DNA from: Chloroflexota bacterium
GTDB taxonomy: Bacteria > Chloroflexota > Dehalococcoidia > UBA2979
DNA length: 53,824 bases
Direction of reading: 5' to 3'
NCBI GenBank assembly: GCA_002716405.1
Contig: PBBA01000006.1
Span: 134,142-187,965 of the forward strand
This document shows positions 19,772 through 27,955 of this stretch, piece by piece; positions within the stretch are counted from its first letter, which is position 1; each line of letters begins with the position of its first letter. Both the position numbers and the translations under genes were made by a program. Below the pieces are notes generated by a model. That model was not told the origin of the DNA and ran no database searches. It saw nothing but the letters and a program-made list of their open reading frames with translations.

Positions 19772-19790
19772 CAAAGAAAGGACCTGAATA

Positions 19791-22700
19791 ATGCATATTC
19801 AACGCTTTTTTACCAGAACGGGTCGTGATCCATATGAAGGTATTAACTTTACAAACAGATCTTCCAAAATTGTAAATCCAGATGGATCGATTGTATTCGA
19901 AGCGTTAGATGTTCAAATGCCGGAGCAATTTTCTCAGGTTGCTGTAGATATAATGTCTCAAAAATATTTCCGCAAAGCTGGGGTTCCAATCGAAACTACT
20001 AAAATAAATGAAAAGGGAATCCCTACTTGGCTGAGGCGAAGTAAACCAGCTAATAAGACAGAATTCACCTCTGAAACAGATGCTCGACAGACTTTCCATC
20101 GACTTGCAGGTACATGGGCATACTGGGGTACAAAATACAATTATTTTGATAGTAAAGAAGATGCACGCACATTCTACGATGAATTAGTACATATGATGGC
20201 AAGTCAACGGTCAGCTCCTAATTCACCACAATGGTTTAATACTGGTCTTAACTGGTCTTACGGTATTGAAGGGCCTGCGCAGGGACACTCTTACGTTAGC
20301 CCTGATAGTGGAGAAATGACAAAGTCAACAAGTGCTTATGAACGACCACAACCACATGCTTGCTTTATTCAATCTGTTAAAGACGACCTTGTTAATGAAG
20401 GGGGCATTATGGACCTCTGGACTCGTGAGGCACGTATCTTTAAATATGGTTCCGGGACTGGTTCAAATTTTTCCAACATTAGAGGGGCAAATGAGAGCCT
20501 CTCCGGAGGGGGGAAATCTTCAGGTTTAATGTCTTTTCTTAAGATAGGCGATCGAGCAGCAGGTGCGATTAAATCTGGTGGTACTACAAGACGTGCAGCA
20601 AAGATGGTTATCGTGGATGCTGACCATCCAGATATTGAAGAATTTGTAGATTGGAAAGTTAAAGAGGAACAAAAAGTAGCTTCTTTAATTACTGGATCAC
20701 TTGTAGTGAAACGACATTTAAGTGAAATATTCAAAACCGCTACAGAAAATGATAATCTGGAAGAAAATAAAAATTTACGTAAAGCTATAAAGCTTGCCCG
20801 TCAAGATGCTGTTCCTGAAGGCTATATTCAGCGCGTTTTACAACTAATTGAACAAGGAGAGCGCTCATTTAACTTTGATGAATTCGATAGCGACTGGCAA
20901 GGTGAAGCGTACATGTCAGTATCTGGGCAAAATTCAAATAACTCCGTGAGAGTTGGTGCAGATTTTCTAAGAGCTGTAGAGCAAGATGAACCCTGGAATC
21001 TTACTAATCGCACTGATGGATCAACTTACAAAACTATCCAAGCAAAAGATTTGTGGGATAGGATAGGAAGCGCAGCTTGGAATTCAGCTGATCCAGGACT
21101 TCAGTTTGATACAACTATCAACGAATGGCATACCTCACCAGCAGGAGGAAGAATTAATGGTTCAAATCCATGTAGTGAATACATGTTCTTGGATGATACT
21201 GCCTGTAACCTTGCATCAATAAATCTACTTGCGTTTACAGATCTTGAAACTGGTGAATTTGATATCGAAGGATATCGTCACGCAATACGACTCTGGACAA
21301 TTGTCCTTGAAATTTCTGTACTTATGGCACAATACCCGAGTGATGAAATTGCTCTACTATCCTATGAATACCGAACATTAGGTTTAGGATATGCAAATTT
21401 GGGAGCATTACTAATGCTTCAAGGTATCCCTTATGACTCTGAGGAAGCTTTAGGATGGACTGGAGCATTAACAGCAATTATGACCGGTGACTCGTATGCT
21501 ACTTCTGCAGAAATGGCTAGCGAACTTGGCGCTTTCCCCCGATATAGTGATAACAGTGCAGAAATGTTACGAGTTATACGTAATCATAGACGTGCAGCAT
21601 ATGATTCTGCTCAATCTGATTACGAAGGCTTAACTGTCTACCCGAAAGGGATCAAAGCTGAATCAACTCCAAGAGAATTATATTCTGTTGCCTGCCAATC
21701 TTGGGATCGCGCTTTAGAGTTGGGTGAAAAACATGGTTATCGGAATGCGCAAACAACATTAATAGCACCTACAGGTACTATAGGGTTATTAATGGACTGT
21801 GATACGACAGGTGTTGAACCAGATTTTGCATTAGTCAAATTTAAAAAATTAGCAGGTGGTGGATATTTCCGTATTATTAACGAATCTGTTCCAACTGCAC
21901 TAAAACGTCTAGGATACCCACGCAATAAAATTAATGAAATTATCGAATATGCAGTAGGGACACAAAAACTTGAAGGTGCCCCGTTCATCAATCGAATCTC
22001 TTTAGCAGATCACGGTTTTACACAACCGTTGTTAGATAGCCTTGACCAAGCTCTAAGTACTGCCTTCCATATCAGTTTCGTTTTCAATAGATTTCAGTTA
22101 GGAGATGATTTCTGCAAGAACAAATTACAAATCAATGATGAGTCCCTTAATGACCCTTCATTTAATTTGTTGCAATACCTTGGATTCACATCGGAGCAAA
22201 TAGAAGAGGCAAACGACTATATTCTTGGAAGAATGACAGTCGAAGGTGCTCCACACCTAAGAGAAGATGATTATGCAGTATTTGATTGTGCTAATAAATG
22301 TGGAAAATATGGAAAACGTTATATAGAACCTCTTGCACACGTCCGTATTATGGCAGCTGCCCAGCCTTTTATAGCTGGTGCAATCAGTAAAACTATCAAT
22401 ATGCCTGGTGAGTCAACAATTAGTGACGTGAAAGAAGTTTATATGGAAGCTTCACAGTCAATGATTAAAGCTCTTGCACTTTATCGTGACGGTTCAAAAC
22501 TTTCTCAACCTTTAGCGGCAGCGATTTTTGATGATTATGAGGATGACGAAGATCTAATAGATTCAGAACAACATCCTGCTGTTATAGCAGCTGAACAGAT
22601 GCTTCATTCCATTGGTCGAGGACAAAGAGAACCACTCCCTGCAAGACGTTCAGGGTACGCACAAAAAGCAAAGGTAGGTGGCCATACAATTTATATTCAT

Positions 22701-23336
22701 ACAGGAGAATTCGAAACAGATTCGGATGGTAAACCTCGTGTAGGTGAATTGTTTATTGATACAGCAAAAGATGGCGCTGCCTTTAGGAGTCTAATGAACT
22801 GCTTCGCAATTGCTGTTTCAATGGGATTACAATACGGAGTTCCGTTAGAGAAATTTGTAGATACCTTTGTCTTTACCAAATTTGAGCCTAACGGCCTGGT
22901 AACAGGTCACGATAGAATTCAGTTTGCTAGTTCAATTATTGACTACATTTTCCGAGAACTAGCAGTAACTTATCTAGGTCGGGATGAACTCGCACACGTA
23001 GGGCCAGTTGAACTTACTACTGATCCTAGTGCTGATGATGAACTGCCCATAGACGTTGGTTCTAGAGTCGAAGTTTCAAATTCAGTTGATATGATAAATG
23101 AAAAAGCAATAAACACAGATACGCTAACACAACAGTTACCTTCTGGTATCGTTGCATCATCAGTTATTGAGTTGAATCCTCATACATCTAAATCTGAAGA
23201 ACTAGTACTAGTAGAACAAGCAAGGCAAAGTGGATTTGAGGGTGACCCTTGTCCAGAATGTGGCCAACTAATGATGGTTCGCAATGGCACGTGTCTTAAA
23301 TGTATGGCCTGTGGAACAACTACTGGTTGTAGCTAA
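19791..23336 (+). CDS. nrdJ: Class II (adenosylcobalamin-dependent) ribonucleotide reductase
   Basis: An 1181-residue enzyme that makes deoxyribonucleotides without oxygen dependence, using B12 to form the thiyl radical. Markers along the chain are PNSPQWFNTG, HACFIQSV (first active-site Cys), GSGTGSNFS, NNSVRV, NPCSEYMFLDDTACNLASINL (split here as NPCSE, then CNLASINL, with the radical and second redox Cys region) and APTGTIG. A TSCPD-type domain follows (about 960-1060: HTIYIHTGEF; SLMNCFAIAVSMGLQYG). The C-terminus is a cysteine-rich module with C1154, C1157, C1168, C1171, C1174 and C1180, which re-reduces the active site. No intein or break. Confidence 0.96.
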   Translation: MHIQRFFTRTGRDPYEGINFTNRSSKIVNPDGSIVFEALDVQMPEQFSQVAVDIMSQKYFRKAGVPIETTKINEKGIPTWLRRSKPANKTEFTSETDARQTFHRLAGTWAYWGTKYNYFDSKEDARTFYDELVHMMASQRSAPNSPQWFNTGLNWSYGIEGPAQGHSYVSPDSGEMTKSTSAYERPQPHACFIQSVKDDLVNEGGIMDLWTREARIFKYGSGTGSNFSNIRGANESLSGGGKSSGLMSFLKIGDRAAGAIKSGGTTRRAAKMVIVDADHPDIEEFVDWKVKEEQKVASLITGSLVVKRHLSEIFKTATENDNLEENKNLRKAIKLARQDAVPEGYIQRVLQLIEQGERSFNFDEFDSDWQGEAYMSVSGQNSNNSVRVGADFLRAVEQDEPWNLTNRTDGSTYKTIQAKDLWDRIGSAAWNSADPGLQFDTTINEWHTSPAGGRINGSNPCSEYMFLDDTACNLASINLLAFTDLETGEFDIEGYRHAIRLWTIVLEISVLMAQYPSDEIALLSYEYRTLGLGYANLGALLMLQGIPYDSEEALGWTGALTAIMTGDSYATSAEMASELGAFPRYSDNSAEMLRVIRNHRRAAYDSAQSDYEGLTVYPKGIKAESTPRELYSVACQSWDRALELGEKHGYRNAQTTLIAPTGTIGLLMDCDTTGVEPDFALVKFKKLAGGGYFRIINESVPTALKRLGYPRNKINEIIEYAVGTQKLEGAPFINRISLADHGFTQPLLDSLDQALSTAFHISFVFNRFQLGDDFCKNKLQINDESLNDPSFNLLQYLGFTSEQIEEANDYILGRMTVEGAPHLREDDYAVFDCANKCGKYGKRYIEPLAHVRIMAAAQPFIAGAISKTINMPGESTISDVKEVYMEASQSMIKALALYRDGSKLSQPLAAAIFDDYEDDEDLIDSEQHPAVIAAEQMLHSIGRGQREPLPARRSGYAQKAKVGGHTIYIHTGEFETDSDGKPRVGELFIDTAKDGAAFRSLMNCFAIAVSMGLQYGVPLEKFVDTFVFTKFEPNGLVTGHDRIQFASSIIDYIFRELAVTYLGRDELAHVGPVELTTDPSADDELPIDVGSRVEVSNSVDMINEKAINTDTLTQQLPSGIVASSVIELNPHTSKSEELVLVEQARQSGFEGDPCPECGQLMMVRNGTCLKCMACGTTTGCS

Positions 23337-23349
23337 TAAAAAGAAAATT

Positions 23350-24027
23350 TTATTCTACGATCCAAATATTTGAGGCACGCTTTGGCCCCAATAATACGGG
23401 ACCTACGTGGTCACTGACGTTGATTGTAATTGAATCTACTTCACCGCGCACGCGTGCGACGCTAAGGACATCCACTACCGAACCAGGTTTGAGGTTTACT
23501 TCATTGTAAAAAAGAAGTAATTCCTCATCTTCTTCAAAAACACGGTCAATTTTACCTTGCTGACCTTCATTTAAATCACTCAGCCTTATCATAGACAATG
23601 ATTCATTCTTAGCAGATCCTGGAATAGGATATCCAAAAGGTGAAATAACAGGATTACCCAATAACTTAACTATCAATGGTTCAGTAACATCAGAAATTGC
23701 ATGCTCCATAAGGTGAGCTTCTTGATAAGCATCAACCCAATCCAAGCCCATCACTTCAACAAGCATACATTCGGCTAACCGATGCCGACGCACGACCAAT
23801 TTAGCACGATCAAACCCTTTATTAGTAAGAGTAATCCTTTTCTTATTATCAATATCGACTAAACGATCTCTACTTAATCTTGAAAGCATACCTGCAACAG
23901 ATGCTGGACGAATATCTAAACGTTCAGCAACACGAGCAGCAATTACTTCCTCACCTTCATCGTTAGATAAACGATAGATAGTAGTTAATGCATCATCTGA
24001 AGCAACATTTGTCACCTGTTTAGGCAT
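23350..24027 (-). CDS. DtxR/MntR-family metal-dependent repressor
   Basis: A 225-residue regulator of metal homeostasis. It has an N-terminal winged helix (about 10-70), a metal-binding dimerisation domain (H82, E86, C87, then E103, H105, E108, H109) and a C-terminal FeoA/SH3-like domain (about 150-225). In DtxR and IdeR the position of H105 is Cys102 and in MntR it is Glu, so metal preference (Fe, Mn or Zn) is open. ATG 24027 is chosen because AAAGGTGG lies just before it; the upstream GTG at 24036 is within that Shine-Dalgarno. It is convergent with nrdJ, 13 bases apart; targets are not visible. Confidence 0.9.
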   Translation of the reverse strand: MPKQVTNVASDDALTTIYRLSNDEGEEVIAARVAERLDIRPASVAGMLSRLSRDRLVDIDNKKRITLTNKGFDRAKLVVRRHRLAECMLVEVMGLDWVDAYQEAHLMEHAISDVTEPLIVKLLGNPVISPFGYPIPGSAKNESLSMIRLSDLNEGQQGKIDRVFEEDEELLLFYNEVNLKPGSVVDVLSVARVRGEVDSITINVSDHVGPVLLGPKRASNIWIVE

Positions 24028-24137
24028 ATGGTCCACCTTTCAACACATAACCACACTAACGAAAGAAATTTTTTATTACAAATCAAAAGAGTCGATCATT
24101 CTATCTCTACACAATTACAATAAAGTCGGAGAGATGT

Positions 24138-24716
24138 GTGAACCAAAAAATAAATAACAACACAAAAATTATTGAACTTACAAGGGTAATTAAAGAAATC
24201 CTTGTTCTCGATGATCATGTACTTTGGGCAGTAAATGGAACAACTTCACTTGAGTTGCAAGATATTCCTTGTCCCACAGACAATACAGAAATTATAACAA
24301 GAAGAGACATCATAAAATTGCTCAACGAACCAACAAGTCAATTCATAGAGTCCATGGCAAAAAACATTAGTTCACCTGCCACACTACTTTTAAGTACAGA
24401 CAGATACAATTTCACAATTCATGGCGATCCCATAATATATGGGAGATATGACTCCCTAAAGCCTACGCAAATACCAGCGCTATGGGATGCGCTAGTTAGC
24501 GTTCATTGTGAGGATACTACTGCGTTATGTACCCCAATAGAATGGGAATTATTGGTTGCGATATTAACGGAAAAAGAAGATTTTATCGATCTACTCAAAA
24601 AAACCTTAAACCGAAGAGGGTACGACAGTCGCTTAGTAGTAAGACTACTTAGAGAAGGTAGAGTTGAACCAGAAACAGAAGATAACGTTTGGAAAATACT
24701 AGAATCAAGGGGTTGA
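24138..24716 (+). CDS. Unknown protein, possible degenerate nucleotidyltransferase fold
   Basis: A 192-residue protein starting at GTG with CGGAGAG upstream. I do not recognise a firm family. Residues 28-55 (LWAVNGTTSLELQ... then DNTEIIT) have the spacing of the minimal nucleotidyltransferase G-[ST]-x9-D-x-[DE] pattern found in proteins that 'adenylylate', and TIHGDPIIYGRYD could be the later strand, but the acids are incomplete. The C-terminal 60 residues (WELLVAILTEKEDFIDLLKKTL...) are helical and charged. It ends in TGA and overlaps the convergent M42 peptidase by 12 bases. Function unknown. Confidence 0.72.
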   Translation: MNQKINNNTKIIELTRVIKEILVLDDHVLWAVNGTTSLELQDIPCPTDNTEIITRRDIIKLLNEPTSQFIESMAKNISSPATLLLSTDRYNFTIHGDPIIYGRYDSLKPTQIPALWDALVSVHCEDTTALCTPIEWELLVAILTEKEDFIDLLKKTLNRRGYDSRLVVRLLREGRVEPETEDNVWKILESRG

Positions 24717-25850
24717 TTTTGCGCTATCGATTAAACGGAGAGACACTTCTAAAGCACGTTTTTTCCAAGCCTTAACAGTTTTTTTATGGACTTCAAAAAA
24801 ATTAGGAGTGTTTTTTGCAAGTTCTTCACACAAAAGAATTAAATTTTGAACATCATCAATATGTACTGTTTCAGCTTCAATTTTACCTTTTCCTGCATTA
24901 TGCCAATTACCAAGGGCAATACACACTGCCCCTGTTTCAAAACCTAATAAATCAAAGGCCGTAGCTTCAGTGCTTCCTGCATCCATAAGTTTACGTTGAT
25001 AAAGAAAATGATTATTTTCATTTTTTAATCGATCAGCCATAGATGTCATCCACATAGACATTTTTGGAGAAAAAATATGTTGCTTATCTCCTACACGAAT
25101 AATGGCACCGTGGCCTTGTTTAGCACGCCCATCTTCAGAGGAAGAAGTTTCTATAGATATTACAAGAGAATTTTTAGGTACTAAACCATCTACAGCACTG
25201 GCCGCGGCACCTTCAAGTCCAACTTCTTCAGCACGAGTAAACAAACCAATTACATTGCCCTTATATCCACCAGATAACATACGATCAATAGTAGATAAAA
25301 CAATTGCACACCCAATTAAGTCATCACATTGCAAAGCATGAATAAGTTTCTTTTTAAGGAAAAAAGGCTCTATATTCCAAATACCAATATCCCCAACATT
25401 AATATTTTCTACAGATTCAATTTTAGCAATAGCACCAACAATCCTTGACATAGAATTAGCACTATAATGTTCATTACTCTGTATCTGTTCAATTGTTGCA
25501 ACAACACCATCTTGAGTCAGATCTTCACCGTAAATTTTAACCTCCTCACCAATTCCATATTGTGCTGACAAACCACCGAAAAATTTCAAACCTAACTTTC
25601 CCTTAGAAATTTCATCAACAACAAACGCAGGATGATCTGTATGTGCTTGTAAAACTAAAGGAGGAGAAACATCACCATAATTGTAGAAAATATATGCGTT
25701 TCCAAATCGATCAAACTTAAATTCGAGGTCACGCTCGACTGCAAATTGACGAATATAATTGAGAATATGATGTTCCTTATATGATACTGTCGGGATCGAC
25801 AATAATTCTTCCAGTAAAGTAGTTAAAGGTTTTGTATCAGATAAAGCCAT
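24705..25850 (-). CDS. M42-family aminopeptidase (FrvX/PepA type)
   Basis: A 381-residue dinuclear metallopeptidase of clan MH that trims peptides as a large oligomer in the cytoplasm. Metal and catalytic residues are H70 and D72 (QAHTDHP), D176 (CDD), E208-E209 (RAEEVGLEGA) and E234 (SIET). The last ligand, usually a His near the end of the domain, is probably in ALGNWHNAG. A PDZ-like insertion (about 85-150) sits between ligands as usual. The ATG at 25850 is chosen over a GTG three bases upstream because AAGGA has the better spacing. Divergent from the rRNA methyltransferase gene. Confidence 0.85.
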   Translation of the reverse strand: MALSDTKPLTTLLEELLSIPTVSYKEHHILNYIRQFAVERDLEFKFDRFGNAYIFYNYGDVSPPLVLQAHTDHPAFVVDEISKGKLGLKFFGGLSAQYGIGEEVKIYGEDLTQDGVVATIEQIQSNEHYSANSMSRIVGAIAKIESVENINVGDIGIWNIEPFFLKKKLIHALQCDDLIGCAIVLSTIDRMLSGGYKGNVIGLFTRAEEVGLEGAAASAVDGLVPKNSLVISIETSSSEDGRAKQGHGAIIRVGDKQHIFSPKMSMWMTSMADRLKNENNHFLYQRKLMDAGSTEATAFDLLGFETGAVCIALGNWHNAGKGKIEAETVHIDDVQNLILLCEELAKNTPNFFEVHKKTVKAWKKRALEVSLRLIDSAKSTP

Positions 25851-25861
25851 CACACCATCCT

Positions 25862-25870
25862 TGGTATAAT
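25862..25870 (+). promoter_or_regulatory. Extended -10 promoter of the RlmD-type methyltransferase
   Basis: TGGTATAAT is a perfect TATAAT with an upstream TGn. Transcription would start near 25877, 55 bases before the chosen ATG. It overlaps the leader of the divergent M42 peptidase gene. Confidence 0.5.
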
Positions 25871-25931
25871 TTACTACGAGAATGTAATTATTACATTGTT
25901 ATACAACTGTTTCAGGTTTAAAATAATTTAC

Positions 25932-27215
25932 ATGGAACCCATACTACCTACATCTGCAATTCCCATCCCAGTACCTAAGAAAAAAAAACGGAGAGATAAC
26001 CGTATCCATAATCGACCTCTAGAACCAATCGAATTGGAACTAACAGACTTTGCAGCTGGAGGAAAGGCAATTGGTCATCACAGTGATGGCAGAGTGGTAT
26101 TTGTTGAGTATGGTATTCCAGGTGAACATGTAGTAGCTGAAATTACTAATAGCGAAGAAAAATTTATAGAAGCTACCGCGGTTTTAGTGAAAAAAAGTTC
26201 ACCCGATAGAGTTGAGTCACCTTGTATATATTTCGGTCAGTGTGGTGGTTGCCAGCTTCAACATATTAATTACGATAAACAATTACAATTAAAGACAGAT
26301 GTAATCGCCAATCAATTAATTCATATAGGAAATTTTAGCAAGGCAGAAATAGACAATTGGCTAAATAAAATGATTGGTGCTGCAAATTCATGGAATTATC
26401 GTAATCATATGCGCTTTACAGTTCGCCGTGATGGCCAAATAGGATTTATGCAACGTGGCACACATAGATTTCTACGCATAGATGAATGTAAAATTGCTTC
26501 CCCTAAAGCAAATGAGTTGTTGGATTTACTACAAGATCGTACGATGCAAACACACCAAATATCTATTCGAGTAGCCGAAAATAAAGATGATTTTTTGATC
26601 CAACCACATCTAAAATGGCGCCCTCGAACGAAGTCGAATCGCCCTTCCAGTGGTCAACGATCTTATTATGAACAAATAGGTGAACATGATTATCGAGTTT
26701 CTGCAGGTGCATTTTTTCAAGTAAATACAAAACAGGCTGAAGTACTTGTTCGGCTCGTAACAGAACGTGTGCTAGAAATACAACCAAGTAAGGTGATCGA
26801 TGCATACTCAGGGGTAGGGACCTTTGCTGCACAGTTAGCACCAGAAGTTGAAGAAATAGTAACTATTGAATTTTCATCCGCTGCAGATGGCGACGCTTCA
26901 ATAAATTTACAGGATTATGAAAATATAACTCGAATTGAAGGCACTGTTGAAAGCGTATTCCAAAATTTAGATCTTACAGCTGACGTGTTAATCATAGATC
27001 CACCTAGATCTGGCTTGGACAAAGAATCAATAACTACTTTAATCAATTCACCAATAGAACGCATCGTTTATATCTCCTGTGATCCTGGAACGCTTGCACG
27101 TGATTTAAGATTATTAGTAGATGGTAGTTTTGAAATCATAGATATACAGCCTTTAGATATGTTTCCTCATACCCAACATATTGAATGCGTTACGACCCTG
27201 GAAAAAAGATCTTAA
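25932..27215 (+). CDS. rlmD: RlmD/RumA-type 23S rRNA (uracil-5-)-methyltransferase
   Basis: A SAM-dependent RNA m5U methyltransferase of 427 residues. A basic N-terminus (KKKKRRDNR) leads to a TRAM domain (about 30-90). C98, C104 and C107 (CIYFGQCGGCQ), with a fourth Cys in DECKIASP, bind a [4Fe-4S] cluster. The methylase has AYSGVGTFAA for SAM, IDPPRSGLD and the nucleophile Cys in YISCDPGTLARDL. The exact uridine (U1939, U747 or tRNA U54) cannot be fixed from sequence. A TTG at 25896 would add 12 residues; ATG 25932 is preferred as it gives a natural start, though no strong Shine-Dalgarno is present. Confidence 0.9.
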   Translation: MEPILPTSAIPIPVPKKKKRRDNRIHNRPLEPIELELTDFAAGGKAIGHHSDGRVVFVEYGIPGEHVVAEITNSEEKFIEATAVLVKKSSPDRVESPCIYFGQCGGCQLQHINYDKQLQLKTDVIANQLIHIGNFSKAEIDNWLNKMIGAANSWNYRNHMRFTVRRDGQIGFMQRGTHRFLRIDECKIASPKANELLDLLQDRTMQTHQISIRVAENKDDFLIQPHLKWRPRTKSNRPSSGQRSYYEQIGEHDYRVSAGAFFQVNTKQAEVLVRLVTERVLEIQPSKVIDAYSGVGTFAAQLAPEVEEIVTIEFSSAADGDASINLQDYENITRIEGTVESVFQNLDLTADVLIIDPPRSGLDKESITTLINSPIERIVYISCDPGTLARDLRLLVDGSFEIIDIQPLDMFPHTQHIECVTTLEKRS

Positions 27216-27265
27216 TTATTTAAAAACGAGATACAATTTTAACATTCGATACTTAGGATTTTATT

Positions 27266-27955
27266 ATGGTAGAGCAAATTATCTCTGCACAAAATATTGT
27301 TAAAACTTATGACACTGGTGAAGTACATGTTCGTGCTCTACAAGACCTCACTATCGATATAGAACGAGGTGCCATGGTTGCCATCATGGGCCCGTCAGGG
27401 TGTGGAAAAACTACACTTTTGAATTGTCTTTCAGGGATTGATGACATCAATAGTGGAACAATTCATATTGAAAATACTGATTTATCTCAATTAGATGATA
27501 ATAGTAAAACCGATTACAGGGCCCGACGTATGGGTTTTATTTTTCAATTTTACAATCTACTTCCCGTTTTAAACGCAATAGAAAATATTGAATTGCCACT
27601 TCTAGTTTCAGGAACACGTCCTGGGGATGCGCGAAAGCAGTCCCTTAAAATGCTGGATTTAGTTGGTTTAGCTGATTGGAAAACTCACAAACCTGCGCAA
27701 CTATCAGGGGGACAGCGTCAAAGAGTAACAATCGCAAGAGCACTCGTAAATAATCCAGCAATTGTTTGGGCAGATGAGCCAACAGGCGATCTAGATTCAC
27801 AAACGGCCACAGAAATTATGGACCTGATGAAATCATTAAATAAAGAACAAGGACAGACATTCGTAATCGTCACACATGATTCTGGAATAGCAAAACAGTG
27901 CAACAGAATCATTCATATGCGTGATGGGCAAATTGAAAATGAAGAATTCACCTAA
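27266..27955 (+). CDS. ABC transporter ATP-binding protein (LolD/MacB type)
   Basis: A 229-residue ATPase. Walker A GPSGCGKT (42-49), Q-loop FQFYNLLP (about 93-100), signature LSGGQ (146-150), Walker B IVWADE ending D170-E171, D-loop DLDS, and H-loop THDSG. The FYNLLP element after the Q-loop is typical of ATPases that pair with FtsX-like permeases (MacB, LolCDE, YknY). Its stop TAA overlaps the permease ATG by one base (TAATG), so the two form one complex. Confidence 0.94.
   Translation: MVEQIISAQNIVKTYDTGEVHVRALQDLTIDIERGAMVAIMGPSGCGKTTLLNCLSGIDDINSGTIHIENTDLSQLDDNSKTDYRARRMGFIFQFYNLLPVLNAIENIELPLLVSGTRPGDARKQSLKMLDLVGLADWKTHKPAQLSGGQRQRVTIARALVNNPAIVWADEPTGDLDSQTATEIMDLMKSLNKEQGQTFVIVTHDSGIAKQCNRIIHMRDGQIENEEFT

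Noticed and set aside
19524-19790. Cobalamin riboswitch before nrdJ
   Set aside because: No GCCACTG B12-box or extended multi-stem structure could be found; only two simple hairpins are present.
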